Position numbers and translations under genes: made by a program. Shown piece by piece: positions 19,031 to 27,648 of a stretch of DNA of 64,000 nucleotides. Below the pieces are notes generated by a model. It was not told the DNA's origin, ran no database searches, and worked only from the letters and a program-made list of their open reading frames with translations. The first letter of the stretch is position 1, and each line of letters opens with the position of its first letter. Source of the stretch: an uncultured Alistipes sp. (GTDB lineage Bacteria > Bacteroidota > Bacteroidia > Bacteroidales > Rikenellaceae). Location: NCBI GenBank assembly GCA_949283205.1, contig CASDSD010000001.1, forward strand, positions 26,485-90,484, given 5' to 3'.

Positions 19031-19096
19031 TTAACATTCGTTAACATTTATTAACCGACCGTTAACACGCCGCAGGGCCGTATCGGGGTAACTTCG
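19031..19096 (+). promoter_or_regulatory. TTAAC-box array and promoter of second GLPGLI gene
   Basis: TTAAC starts at 19031, 19041, 19051 and 19062 (spacings 10, 10, 11). A -7-like box TAACTTCG starts at 19089, again 27 bp after the last TTAAC. The last spacing (11) and box-to-promoter distance (27) are identical to the array at 18020-18095, although the DNA between differs, which argues for selection on a binding site and against a recent duplication. Confidence 0.7.
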
Positions 19097-19122
19097 TGCA
19101 ACGGAACAAAAAACCACACATC

Positions 19123-19998
19123 ATGAAAACTACCCTTATCACCCTTGCCGCCCTGCTGGCGGCCACGATCGCGGCGCACGCGCAGATCGACGTGAACAAC
19201 ATCAAATCCATCTCCGTAATCAAAACAAACTCCAATGCCGCGGTGACCGCCACGCGCGAGATCGGCCGCTCGACGCTCGAATGCGTCTACAAGGCCCTCT
19301 CGCCCGAGCGGGGTACCGGGGAGGAGCCGATCCGCATCAAGGAGGACCAGATGATCCTGCAGACGGGAGGCGGCGTCTCGAAGTTCTACAGCTACTACAA
19401 CTTCGTCAAGGATTCGCTCATGAAGGCCGACCCGGCCGACATCAAGAACACCGTCCAGCGCAAGGACGGCACCAGCGCCTGCCTCTACACGGGCTATCCC
19501 GAAGCGGGGCGGCTGACCCTGACCGAGAGTATCGGCTCGACCTATTACATGTATGAGGACGCGGTGCCCGAGATCGAGTGGACCATAGGCGACCAGACGC
19601 GCGAGATTCTGGGCTACACCTGCCGCCGCGCCGACTGCACCCTCTACGGGCGCCGTTTCACGGCGTGGTTCACGGAGGAGATCCCCGTCGCCGGCGGTCC
19701 GTGGAAACTGCAGGGGCTGCCGGGCTTCGTCATGGCCGCCGCGGACGACGAGGGGCTATACTCGTTCGAGATCATCGGCCTGCGCAACGTCGAGCGGCCG
19801 ATCGAATACTCCGACCGCAAATATATCGTGACCTCACGCGAAAAGTACCTGCGGCAACTGCACCGCTTCAGGAACAACCCCATGGGGTATCTAGTCTCGT
19901 CCGGCGAGATGATCATCGAGATGCGCGACGGCAGCGAGCCCTCCACCGAAAGCGACATGCAGGAGTTTTCGATGATCGAAACCGACTACAAACACTGA
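19123..19998 (+). CDS. GLPGLI family secreted protein (second copy)
   Basis: About 291 aa, exported (MKTTLITLAALLAATIAAHAQ). Family motif GPWKLQGLPGFVMAAAD and the conserved Cys block ILGYTCRRADCTLYGRR with TAWFTEEIP. Roughly collinear with the GLPGLI protein just upstream but strongly diverged, so an old duplication. The ATG at 19123 is preferred over an upstream in-frame TTG because it starts the signal peptide and follows the -7 box at 19089 by a normal leader. It has its own TTAAC promoter and is followed after 48 bp by the outer-membrane receptor gene, probably in one transcript. Function unknown. Confidence 0.9.
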   Translation: MKTTLITLAALLAATIAAHAQIDVNNIKSISVIKTNSNAAVTATREIGRSTLECVYKALSPERGTGEEPIRIKEDQMILQTGGGVSKFYSYYNFVKDSLMKADPADIKNTVQRKDGTSACLYTGYPEAGRLTLTESIGSTYYMYEDAVPEIEWTIGDQTREILGYTCRRADCTLYGRRFTAWFTEEIPVAGGPWKLQGLPGFVMAAADDEGLYSFEIIGLRNVERPIEYSDRKYIVTSREKYLRQLHRFRNNPMGYLVSSGEMIIEMRDGSEPSTESDMQEFSMIETDYKH

Positions 19999-20046
19999 CC
20001 GCAACGGCCGTGACGACTGCACCGGCGGCGAAACACACATAAAACC

Positions 20047-22683
20047 ATGAGCATGATACACAAAATAGCATTCGCCGCCGCGGCCGTCATCCTCTCGGCC
20101 GCCGCCGTCAGCGCACAAACGCCCTGCCGCATCACGGGAACGGTCACCGACGCCGCGACGCGGCAGCCCGTGGCGGGCGTGGTGGTAAAATTCACCGACG
20201 CCGAGGGCAACCTCACGGCCTACTCCACCACCGACGGAAAGGGCGCATACACCATCCTGCGCAGGAGCGTACCAGGGGCCGGCTGCCGCCTCGTATTCTC
20301 GATGCTGGGCTACGCCACGCGCGAGGTCGTACCCGACAGCTGGGCGGAGCCCGTAAACATCCCCCTCGAAGCCGCCGCCACGGCCATACGCGAGGTGGTC
20401 GTCAAGGCCCCGCGCATATCGATGCAGGGCGACACCATATCATACACCGCCAGCGCGTTCACCGATGCCGACGACAAGACCCTCTCGGACATACTGAAGA
20501 AGATGCCGGGGCTCGAGGTCGAGGAGTCGGGCCGCGTGAAGTATCAGGGCGAGTCGGTCGACAAGCTCTACATCGACGGCGTAGACATGCTGGGCGACCG
20601 CTACTCGCTGGCCACGAAAAACATCTCGCCCCAGGACATAAAGGGCGTAGACGTCATGGAGAACCACCAGCCCAAGAAGATCCTGCGCGACGTGGAGTTC
20701 TCGGAGAAGGCCGCGCTCAACATACGCATGGACAGCCGCGTCCGGAACCGGTGGTCGGGCTCTGCCGCCGCCGCAGGCGGTTTCTCCCCAGCGCTGTGGA
20801 ACGGCTCGCTTTTCGCAATGTGCATCGCCAAAGGCTTCTCGACGATGAACTCCGCCAAGAGCTGCAACACGGGCGACGACATCGGCGCCGAGGCGGGATA
20901 TAGGGGGTCGGGCTATTCTCTCCCGCAATACATATCCGTAGGCACCTCGGCGGCACCCATAGGCCGCATGCGCACACGCTTCAACACCTCGCACCTGTAC
21001 AACACCTCCAACATGATACGTCTCGGCGAGGATTACAGCCTGCATGTCGACGCCTCGTACCTGTACGAACGTCTCACCTCGGACGACGCCTCCGCAACGA
21101 CATACTACGTGGGCGGCGACTCGATCTCCACGCGCAGCGCGTCCCGCGCCGCCGATGCCGCCCATACGCTCGACGCCTCGGTGCGCCTGCAGGCCAACAC
21201 CGACCGCACATACCTCAACAACACCCTCTCGGCGCGCATCGTATGGCAGGACGTATGGCGCAGCGACGACGGCACCTATCCCAACATGCAGCGCGCCCAC
21301 ACCCCGTCGCAGAGCGTCTCCGACAACCTCGAACTCACGAAACGCTTCGGCCGCCGTACCCTTACCATCCGCTCGGCGAACAGCTACATGCGCACGCCGC
21401 AGACGCTCTCGGTCGAACGCGACACCTCGCAACAACGGCAGACCCTCGACGCCCGGGCCCTCCGTTCGGCCACAAGCACCTCCCTCGTATGGCGTTTCGG
21501 CCGCTGGGGCATCGGCCTCAACGCGGCATTCACGCAACTCGTGCGCTCGCTCCGCTCCTCGCTCACGGGACTCGACCCCGCAGCCGGGACAGAATCGGCC
21601 GGCAATGCCGCCGACACCCCCGAAACGGCCCTCCCGATGCAAAACGACATGCGCCTCTCGATGACGCAGGCCGACCTGTATCCGTCGCTGACGTACGACT
21701 CTCCCACGGTAAAACTCGCCTTCAACGTCCCGTTATCGGGCTACATATACTCCATACGCGACCGCATCGGCAACCATACGCGCCGCATCGACGACATGAC
21801 GTTCGCCCCCACGCTCACGGCAAGACTTCTGGCCACGCCCATGCTCACCCTCTCGGCCTCGGCATCATACAAACACGCGCCTCTGGCACAGGAGAACTTC
21901 TACTGCGGAGCCATCCTCTACGACTACCGCTACCTGCGGCGCGGGTACGAGATCATCGACAATGACTCCTCGCTTGCCGCCACCCTCCGCGCCGAATACA
22001 AGAACCCACTCTCGTCGATATTCGCCAACGTGTCGGCAGGTCATACGCGCTCACGCCTGAACGCAACCCCGTCGCAGGACTTCGTGGGCGAGTATATCGT
22101 CACGACAGCCATCGCAGTCCCATACCATAGCTCCGTGACATTCGTCGGCGGCAACATAAGCAAGGGTATCGACGAGGTGAAGGGCAAGATCGGCGTCACC
22201 GCGTCGTGGAACCTCTCCAGCACGGGCATGATACAGCAGGGCGAATACAACCCATACCGCATGCACACCCTCTCCGTCGCCCCCTCGTTCGACCTGACAC
22301 CCCTGCGCTGGCTGGGCGTCGCCTACCAACTCGGATACTCCCGTTCGCTGCTCAAGGTGGCAATGACGGGACACGACTCCGCCACGACATCCCTCTCGCA
22401 GTCACTCACCGCCGACATCTCCCCCGTGGAGGGGCTGCGCCTCCGCCTCGGGGCCGAACACTACCGCACGCAGATATCGACCGCCTCGCACAAGAACTCA
22501 ATCCTCTTCGACGCCTCGGCCGCATACACCTTCCGCAACGGATGGGAGCTCTCCCTGACAGCCCGCAACCTGCTCGACGAGCGCGAATATGCCTACACGC
22601 TCTTCGACGGCCTGAGCCGCTCGTCGGCCTCGTTCGCCATACGTCCGCGCAACATCCTGCTCAACCTGTATGTAAGGTTCTGA
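20047..22683 (+). CDS. outer-membrane TonB-type receptor with CarboxypepD regulatory domain
   Basis: Outer-membrane beta-barrel protein of 878 aa. Signal peptide (about 1-23, ending AAAVSAQ), a CarboxypepD-regulatory-like domain (about 26-105, GTVTDAATRQPVAGVVVKF), a plug-like domain (about 125-225, DTISYTASAFTDADDKTLSD then KMPGLEVEESG), and a barrel to the C-terminus ending in aromatic LNLYVRF. It shares domain plan with the receptor at 46033-48921. It lies directly behind the second GLPGLI gene, so GLPGLI proteins may be its cargo, partner or processing factor (inference). No SusD-type lipoprotein accompanies it, which argues against glycan uptake. Confidence 0.88.
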   Translation: MSMIHKIAFAAAAVILSAAAVSAQTPCRITGTVTDAATRQPVAGVVVKFTDAEGNLTAYSTTDGKGAYTILRRSVPGAGCRLVFSMLGYATREVVPDSWAEPVNIPLEAAATAIREVVVKAPRISMQGDTISYTASAFTDADDKTLSDILKKMPGLEVEESGRVKYQGESVDKLYIDGVDMLGDRYSLATKNISPQDIKGVDVMENHQPKKILRDVEFSEKAALNIRMDSRVRNRWSGSAAAAGGFSPALWNGSLFAMCIAKGFSTMNSAKSCNTGDDIGAEAGYRGSGYSLPQYISVGTSAAPIGRMRTRFNTSHLYNTSNMIRLGEDYSLHVDASYLYERLTSDDASATTYYVGGDSISTRSASRAADAAHTLDASVRLQANTDRTYLNNTLSARIVWQDVWRSDDGTYPNMQRAHTPSQSVSDNLELTKRFGRRTLTIRSANSYMRTPQTLSVERDTSQQRQTLDARALRSATSTSLVWRFGRWGIGLNAAFTQLVRSLRSSLTGLDPAAGTESAGNAADTPETALPMQNDMRLSMTQADLYPSLTYDSPTVKLAFNVPLSGYIYSIRDRIGNHTRRIDDMTFAPTLTARLLATPMLTLSASASYKHAPLAQENFYCGAILYDYRYLRRGYEIIDNDSSLAATLRAEYKNPLSSIFANVSAGHTRSRLNATPSQDFVGEYIVTTAIAVPYHSSVTFVGGNISKGIDEVKGKIGVTASWNLSSTGMIQQGEYNPYRMHTLSVAPSFDLTPLRWLGVAYQLGYSRSLLKVAMTGHDSATTSLSQSLTADISPVEGLRLRLGAEHYRTQISTASHKNSILFDASAAYTFRNGWELSLTARNLLDEREYAYTLFDGLSRSSASFAIRPRNILLNLYVRF

Positions 22684-22707
22684 CCGCCCCGGCACGGACG
22701 AAAGATA

Positions 22708-22748
22708 CGGCGCAAGGCATCCCGACCGAACGGGACAGCCCTGCGCCG
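22708..22748. terminator. hairpin between convergent genes, possible terminator
   Basis: Outer stem 22708-22714 with 22742-22748 and inner stem 22720-22724 with 22731-22735 (with a GGC/GCC pair between) form a long hairpin between the receptor gene and the leftward lysO genes. T-tracts are poor on both sides, so termination is plausible rather than sure. Confidence 0.45.
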
Positions 22749-22766
22749 CACCCTTATTGTATCAAA

Positions 22767-23396
22767 TTACGACAACGAGCAGAAGAACGGCACCAGAAAC
22801 GGCACCGAGAAGTCGACCAGAGCGCCGTGCGCTATCGACACGAAGACCCACTCGCGCCCCGAGAAACGGGTGATGACGGGCAGCGTGGTATCCATCGTCG
22901 TGGCCCCGCCCGCGCATATCGGCGCCAGCGGCGAGAACCACCGCACCATGAGCGGCGCCAGCAGCAGGGTGAACATCTCGCGGAATATGTTCGCCATAAG
23001 GGCTATCGTCGCCAGTTCGGCCGCCACCTGCGTCCCCATCGAGGCCCCGCCTACGGACGAGATCAGTATCGACGAGAGCGAATAGTATCCGAAACCGCTC
23101 CCTACGGCCAGCACCTGCCACACGTTCCAGCGCGACAACAGCAATGCCACCGCCGCCGATGCCACGAGCGTCCCCGTTATGGTGGCAAGCGGCACCAGGA
23201 GCATACGCGGCGAGACGGTGCGTACGATGTCGCGCAGCCGTTCGTCGCTTCCTATTCCCATGCCCACCTGGAACATCAGCGCAAAAAGCACCGCCAGCGA
23301 CAGACCGCGGCCCGTAACCCAGGCGGGCAGCAGCCCGAGCCATCCCGCCACACACCCGACGGCAAAGGCCCCCACTATGACCAGACTACTCTTCAT
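22767..23396 (-). CDS. lysO: LysO family lysine exporter, C-terminal part
   Basis: A 209-aa membrane protein that matches the C-terminal two thirds of LysO (YbjE, DUF340), the E. coli lysine/thialysine exporter. Several TM helices are visible, and the family motif AGGATTMDTTLP is intact with its Asp. It overlaps by 11 bp the gene at 23386-23679, which encodes the N-terminal helices in another frame. E. coli LysO is one chain of about 299 aa; here the sum is about 306 aa. I take this as a natural two-subunit split, because both pieces begin with ATG at sensible helix boundaries; a frameshift is the alternative. Confidence 0.82.
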   Translation of the reverse strand: MKSSLVIVGAFAVGCVAGWLGLLPAWVTGRGLSLAVLFALMFQVGMGIGSDERLRDIVRTVSPRMLLVPLATITGTLVASAAVALLLSRWNVWQVLAVGSGFGYYSLSSILISSVGGASMGTQVAAELATIALMANIFREMFTLLLAPLMVRWFSPLAPICAGGATTMDTTLPVITRFSGREWVFVSIAHGALVDFSVPFLVPFFCSLS

Positions 23397-23679
23397 CGCC
23401 CGCGACGGATTTACGTTTCACGAAAAACAGGCGATAGACCGCACGTGCCGCAACGATGCTCCCCGCCGTCGCCGCAACGGCTATGGCCAGCGCCTCGGCG
23501 CCCGATGCGGTCAAGCCCCTTATCACGGCCTCGTTGCCGCCGATCTCACCCCCCATGACGAAGAGCAGCGCCACGATCGTCGCCATCGTCGTCACCGGAA
23601 GCAGGCGCAGCGCCTTCATGTGCCGCAGCAACCGCCCCGAAACGATGCCGGCAGCCATCACCAATATTATCCCGATCAT
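23386..23679 (-). CDS. lysO: LysO family lysine exporter, N-terminal part
   Basis: A 97-aa protein with about three TM helices (MIGIILVMAAGIVSGRLLRH, then ATIVALLFVMGGEIGGN), matching the N-terminal piece of LysO. The motif ALLFVMGGEIGGNE is the usual first half-channel signature. It ends 11 bp inside the start of the downstream C-terminal part, typical of translational coupling. The promoter at 23702-23709 is 22 bp upstream of the ATG. Export of excess lysine is inferred from the family. Confidence 0.8.
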   Translation of the reverse strand: MIGIILVMAAGIVSGRLLRHMKALRLLPVTTMATIVALLFVMGGEIGGNEAVIRGLTASGAEALAIAVAATAGSIVAARAVYRLFFVKRKSVAGDEE

Positions 23680-23701
23680 ATGCCAAACGATTTGTCGCCG
23701 T

Positions 23702-23709
23702 CAAAGATA
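23702..23709 (-). promoter_or_regulatory. -7 promoter box for the lysO genes
   Basis: Minus strand TATCTTTG, 22 bp upstream of the ATG at 23679, with TTG elements upstream. In E. coli lysO is ArgR-regulated; no ArgR-like box was recognised here. Confidence 0.6.
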
Positions 23710-23864
23710 ACTTTTTTTCATGCAACGTGCAACCCTCGGCGAACGCGTGCGCGCCGTTAGACAACACACTACATATCAATACAATACAATCGAAAATACA
23801 TTTACATGCGAGACTCGCCACGCATGGCGGCGGATAAAAAAAAGAAGAAAAATAAAAAAAATAC

Positions 23865-23904
23865 TACTTTGTGATACAAAGTATCAAAAATATATCTATA
23901 TTTG
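23865..23904 (+). promoter_or_regulatory. palindromic operator and promoter of the PspC-PadR operon
   Basis: A perfect 8-3-8 inverted repeat, TACTTTGT-GAT-ACAAAGTA, spans 23865-23883, just upstream of the -7 box TATATTTG at 23897-23904. Its left arm contains TTTG. A bound dimer would block the promoter. The operon's own PadR-family repressor (24475-24804) is the likely ligand, which would make the operon self-repressing. An A-rich run (23834-23862) precedes it. Confidence 0.7.
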
Positions 23905-23943
23905 CAGTACGATAATATTCAACCATACTAAAATTCATCTGCC

Positions 23944-24459
23944 ATGAAAGAGACGATCAACGTAAACATCGCACAACAGGCCTTTACAATGGACATGGAT
24001 GCTTACTCGGCTCTCAACGCCTACCTTGACGACATAAGCCGCCGCCTCCCGCAGTCGGATACAGAAACCATGTCCGATATCGAGAGCCGCATAGCGGAGA
24101 TCTTCCGCGAGAAGGTTCCCTCGCCCATGATGGTCATAACATATGGTGTTGTCCGCAGCACGATGGCGCAGATAGGCAGTCCCGAGGACTTCGGCGCGGC
24201 GAACCGCCCCCTCAACTCAGAGACACGCGCCACAGAGGCGCCGCGGCGCTTCTACCGCTCGCGCACGGACCGATCCATAGCCGGTGTGTGCGGAGGTATG
24301 GCCGCATACTTCAACCTCGACTCGACGCTGCTGCGAATACTGGCCATACTGTTCATCTTCCTGGCCGGCTCGACGCTGTGGCTCTACCTTATCCTGTGGC
24401 TCGTAATTCCATACGAGCCCGAAACGGGAACCGCCCGAAACAACGAATACACAAAATAA
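23944..24459 (+). CDS. PspC domain membrane protein
   Basis: A 171-aa protein, first of a four-gene operon. Residues 1-75 form a soluble helical domain (MDAYSALNAYLDDISRRL, then DIESRIAEIFREK) that is repeated at the N-terminus of the larger PspC protein at 25796. A PspC domain follows at about 98-165 (RTDRSIAGVCGGMAAYFNLD) with one or two TM helices and the IPYEPE end. PspC proteins take part in envelope-stress responses, often through toxin-like membrane effects. Here it sits with a PadR regulator and an adhesin-like DUF2807 protein, a common Bacteroidetes arrangement. Confidence 0.88.
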   Translation: MKETINVNIAQQAFTMDMDAYSALNAYLDDISRRLPQSDTETMSDIESRIAEIFREKVPSPMMVITYGVVRSTMAQIGSPEDFGAANRPLNSETRATEAPRRFYRSRTDRSIAGVCGGMAAYFNLDSTLLRILAILFIFLAGSTLWLYLILWLVIPYEPETGTARNNEYTK

Positions 24460-24474
24460 AACGGAGGAAAAGTC

Positions 24475-24804
24475 ATGAACGAAGAAAATGTAAAAGTCCA
24501 GATGCGAAAGGGCATCCTCGAGTATTGCATCCTCGCCATACTCTCACGCGGGGACTCCTACGCGCCGAAGATCATCGCCGAGCTGAAGGCCGCGCAGATG
24601 ATCGTCGTAGAAGGTACGCTCTACCCTATCCTCACGCGACAGAAGAACGCCGGCCTGCTGACATACCGCTGGGAAGAGTCCCCGCAGGGGCCGCCGCGAA
24701 AGTACTACATGCTCACCGAGGCGGGACGCGCACAGCTCGCCGCCCTCGACGAGGCCTGGGACGAGATGGTCGAACAGATACGCATCATCCGCCACGGGCA
24801 GTAG
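24475..24804 (+). CDS. PadR family transcriptional regulator
   Basis: A 109-aa winged-helix repressor: helices GILEYCILAILSRGDSYAPK, recognition region VVEGTLYPILTRQKNAGLL, wing WEESPQGPPRKYYMLTEAG, then a C-terminal dimerisation helix. This is the short subfamily-2 PadR form. An SD-like GGAGG lies 10 bp upstream of its ATG, unusual for this organism. It probably binds the palindrome at 23865-23883 and represses its own operon until an envelope signal or a small ligand releases it; the ligand is unknown. Confidence 0.92.
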   Translation: MNEENVKVQMRKGILEYCILAILSRGDSYAPKIIAELKAAQMIVVEGTLYPILTRQKNAGLLTYRWEESPQGPPRKYYMLTEAGRAQLAALDEAWDEMVEQIRIIRHGQ

Positions 24805-24849
24805 GACCGCCACCACACCACACAACGCATAACAACAATACACACACCC

Positions 24850-25746
24850 ATGAAAACAGCATTATTATCCATAACCGCACTCTGCGCCGCCACGTTGCTC
24901 GCCACATCGGCCTGCACGGCAACGGCACGCACCAATGACGCATACGACGACATGGCCGCCGCCTCAATGTCGAAGATCACCGGCAGCGGCAACATCGTCA
25001 CCCGCAGCGTCACCATATCGGACTACACGAAGATAGACGCCTCGCGCTCCGTAAAGGTCATCGTCGAGGAGCGTACCGGAAACCAGGCCCAAATCAAGGC
25101 CGACGACAACATCATGCCCTACGTCACGGTCAAGGTCGAGGGAGGCATCCTCAAGGCAGGCATCGACGATAAGATTCGGTCGCTGAGCAATGTCTCGATT
25201 ACGGTGACCGTACCGGGCAACGGCAGAATCTCGGCCATCGACGCCTCGAGCGCTTCACAGGTCATTGTCGAGCCCGAGATCAAGAGCGACGAACTGCTTA
25301 TCGACGTCTCGTCGGCCGCAAAGATAGAACTGGCAAAGAGCGACGTCGGAAAATGCGCCATCAACGCCTCGTCGGCCGCCAGGATCGAGGGCGCCATCAA
25401 GGCCGACCGCTGCTCGATCGAACTGACGAGCGCCGCCAACGCCATGCTGGCGCTGCTGGCCGTGGAGTGCGAACTGTCGGCATCATCGGCAGCGAAGGCC
25501 GAACTGAGCGGCGAAGCGGGAGACATGGAGGTAGAGACCTCGTCGGCCGCCAATATCGACGCCCTGTCGCTCATCGCCCGCAATGTCGAGGCCGACGCCT
25601 CGTCTGGCAGCTCGATAAAGATATCTTGCACGAAGTCGATCGACGCAAAGGCTTCGGCCGGAGGCTCGGTCAAGTATGCCGCCAAGGGAACCCTGTCGTC
25701 GGAGGAGAGACGCGCCTCGAGCGGCGGCAGCGTAAAGAAGTTATAA
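24850..25746 (+). CDS. DUF2807 (head GIN domain) secreted protein
   Basis: A 298-aa exported protein with a signal that ends in LATSACTATA, so possibly a lipoprotein. The rest is a DUF2807-type right-handed beta-helix: ITGSGNIVTRSVTISDYTKI followed by repeated short strands rich in Ser-Ala-Ala (for example ASSASQVIVEPEIKSDELLI, VSSAAKIELA, ASSAARIEGA). The repeated SSAA turns are typical of the 'adhesin-like' putative auto-transporter fold. It sits between PadR and the large PspC protein, so it is part of the same stress operon. No catalytic residues are recognised; role unknown. Confidence 0.88.
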   Translation: MKTALLSITALCAATLLATSACTATARTNDAYDDMAAASMSKITGSGNIVTRSVTISDYTKIDASRSVKVIVEERTGNQAQIKADDNIMPYVTVKVEGGILKAGIDDKIRSLSNVSITVTVPGNGRISAIDASSASQVIVEPEIKSDELLIDVSSAAKIELAKSDVGKCAINASSAARIEGAIKADRCSIELTSAANAMLALLAVECELSASSAAKAELSGEAGDMEVETSSAANIDALSLIARNVEADASSGSSIKISCTKSIDAKASAGGSVKYAAKGTLSSEERRASSGGSVKKL

Positions 25747-25795
25747 GAGAATCACGACACGATCAACAGATCAATGCAATAAAAACCCGATCGCC

Positions 25796-27577
25796 ATGAA
25801 CGAAATCAAGAAATGCAGCATAGCCGGCGTATCGTTCACGCTCGAATACGACGCCTATGACGCCCTCAACGCATATATCGAATCGCTCACCGACACCTAC
25901 AAGGACGACCCTGCGGGCGAGGAGATCATCGCCGACATCGAGGCGCGCATCGCCGAACTGATCCTCTCGGCGCAGCCGGCCGACGCCATCATCGCCCGCC
26001 CGCTGATCGACAACATAATCAAGCAGCTGGGCTCGGCCTCGGAGATAGACGAGGAGCACAACGAATACACAGAACAGACGGCACGCCAGGCCGAGACCAC
26101 CGACCGCAACGGCAATCCGCGCATCCCGCGCCGCCTGTACCGTGACCTGCAGAACGGCAAGCTGGGCGGCGTCTGCGCCGGTCTGGCCAACTACTTCGAC
26201 ACCGACCCCACGTGGATACGTCTGGCCATGTTCGCGCCGCTGCTGCTCACCATCTTCGGCTCGCTGCGCATATTCCACTGGTTCATACCCTTCACCTCGA
26301 ACCTCTTCGGGGTGTTCGTCCTCGGCTACATAATCATGTGGTTCGCCGTGCCGCCCGCCTCGTCGGCACGCCAGAAACTCGAGATGAAGGGCGAGCGCAT
26401 CACCGCCCGCAGCATCCGCGAGAACACCCCCGCCGCGGCCGCTCCCGTCGAGCCGGAACGCACGCTCATAGCCAACGTCGTCTCGGTGCTGGGAAAGATA
26501 CTGCTCATCATACTCAAGATCTTCGTGGTGCTGCTGCTCATAGGACTCGTACTCGGCACCACCGTACTCGGGTTCGTCATGCTCTTCAGCATCCCGCTCT
26601 TCGCGTTCGACTTCATAACGGGACTGGCATTCCTCTGCTTCATACTGGTCATCATCATCCCGCTCATCGTACTGATCTACCTGTCGATCATGCTGCTGGT
26701 GACGAAAAAGCCGAGCGGAGGGTTCCTGCTCGCGTCGCTCATCCTGTGGATCATCCTGCTGGCCGGCATGACCGTCTCGGCCATCAAGTCGCCCGTGCGT
26801 TTCCCCGACCAGATAGAGAACGCCTTCGAAGCTGCCTTCTCGAACGACTCGGACAAGCTCTACGAGGCCTTCAGCGAGGAGGAGATAGCCGACTTCCGCA
26901 GCAAGATAGGCGAAACGTACGATCCCGACGCGGAGGCCGAGAAAGAGGCTGCGGCCTTATCGGAAGGCATCACCTCGAAGATAACCTTCACGATGGGCGA
27001 CCGCACCGTGAACGCCATCACCAAGGGCAACAGCCAGGTGGTCTTCTGCGGCAACAAGCGCGACGTAGATTTCTGCGGCGAGAGTCTGCGTTTCGATGAC
27101 GGGAATACGCAGTTCGACATCGCCAAAGGGCGCACAGTCAACATGGTCATGCATGACGACGGGTCGGTTGTCGTAATATGCGACGGCGATACCGTCAAGT
27201 GCGACACCAGGGTTGAGCAGAGAGAGGCCGGCGCCACCGTTACGTGCGGCTTCACCATCGACGACGTACAGGTACGCTACTCGTGCGGTCCGGCCGTCGA
27301 CAGCGCCGCCATAACAAAAGAGACCATCAGCGATATCATGGGCGCTGCGGGCAGTGTTGTCGGTGCCGCAGGCAGTGTGGCCGGCGCCGCAATGGAGGTT
27401 GTCGGCGCCGCGGGCAGCGTGGTAAAGGAGAGCCTCGGCGTGGGCAAGGCTGCCGGCGAGGCGATGCAGCAGGCTGCCGAGACAATGGAGGAAGCGGGCG
27501 AGGCGATGCAGCAGGCCGCCGAAACGATGCAGCAGGCAGGCGACCTGGCCGAAGAGGAGTCCGCGAAGAGAGAATGA
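25796..27577 (+). CDS. large PspC domain membrane protein with C-terminal helical repeats
   Basis: A 593-aa protein. Residues 1-85 repeat the soluble N-domain of the short PspC protein (FTLEYDAYDALNAYIESL, DIEARIAELI). The PspC domain lies at about 115-185 (YRDLQNGKLGGVCAGLANYF). Three to four further TM helices occupy about 225-340. A soluble, probably beta-rich domain (about 400-505) follows. The last 90 residues are low-complexity amphipathic repeats: GAAGSVVGAAGSVAGAA, then AMQQAAETMxEAG units. Last gene of the PadR operon and followed by a good terminator. Function inferred only as envelope stress. Confidence 0.82.
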   Translation: MNEIKKCSIAGVSFTLEYDAYDALNAYIESLTDTYKDDPAGEEIIADIEARIAELILSAQPADAIIARPLIDNIIKQLGSASEIDEEHNEYTEQTARQAETTDRNGNPRIPRRLYRDLQNGKLGGVCAGLANYFDTDPTWIRLAMFAPLLLTIFGSLRIFHWFIPFTSNLFGVFVLGYIIMWFAVPPASSARQKLEMKGERITARSIRENTPAAAAPVEPERTLIANVVSVLGKILLIILKIFVVLLLIGLVLGTTVLGFVMLFSIPLFAFDFITGLAFLCFILVIIIPLIVLIYLSIMLLVTKKPSGGFLLASLILWIILLAGMTVSAIKSPVRFPDQIENAFEAAFSNDSDKLYEAFSEEEIADFRSKIGETYDPDAEAEKEAAALSEGITSKITFTMGDRTVNAITKGNSQVVFCGNKRDVDFCGESLRFDDGNTQFDIAKGRTVNMVMHDDGSVVVICDGDTVKCDTRVEQREAGATVTCGFTIDDVQVRYSCGPAVDSAAITKETISDIMGAAGSVVGAAGSVAGAAMEVVGAAGSVVKESLGVGKAAGEAMQQAAETMEEAGEAMQQAAETMQQAGDLAEEESAKRE

Positions 27578-27648
27578 CACTCCGCCACAATATCGAACAA
27601 CGTGTTGCAAACACCATAAAAAAACCAACCATAAGCAATCTTGACGGG

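Noticed and set aside
25119-25685. 188-aa minus-strand open frame in the DUF2807 gene
   Set aside because: Mirror of the SSAA repeats; antisense and without other support.
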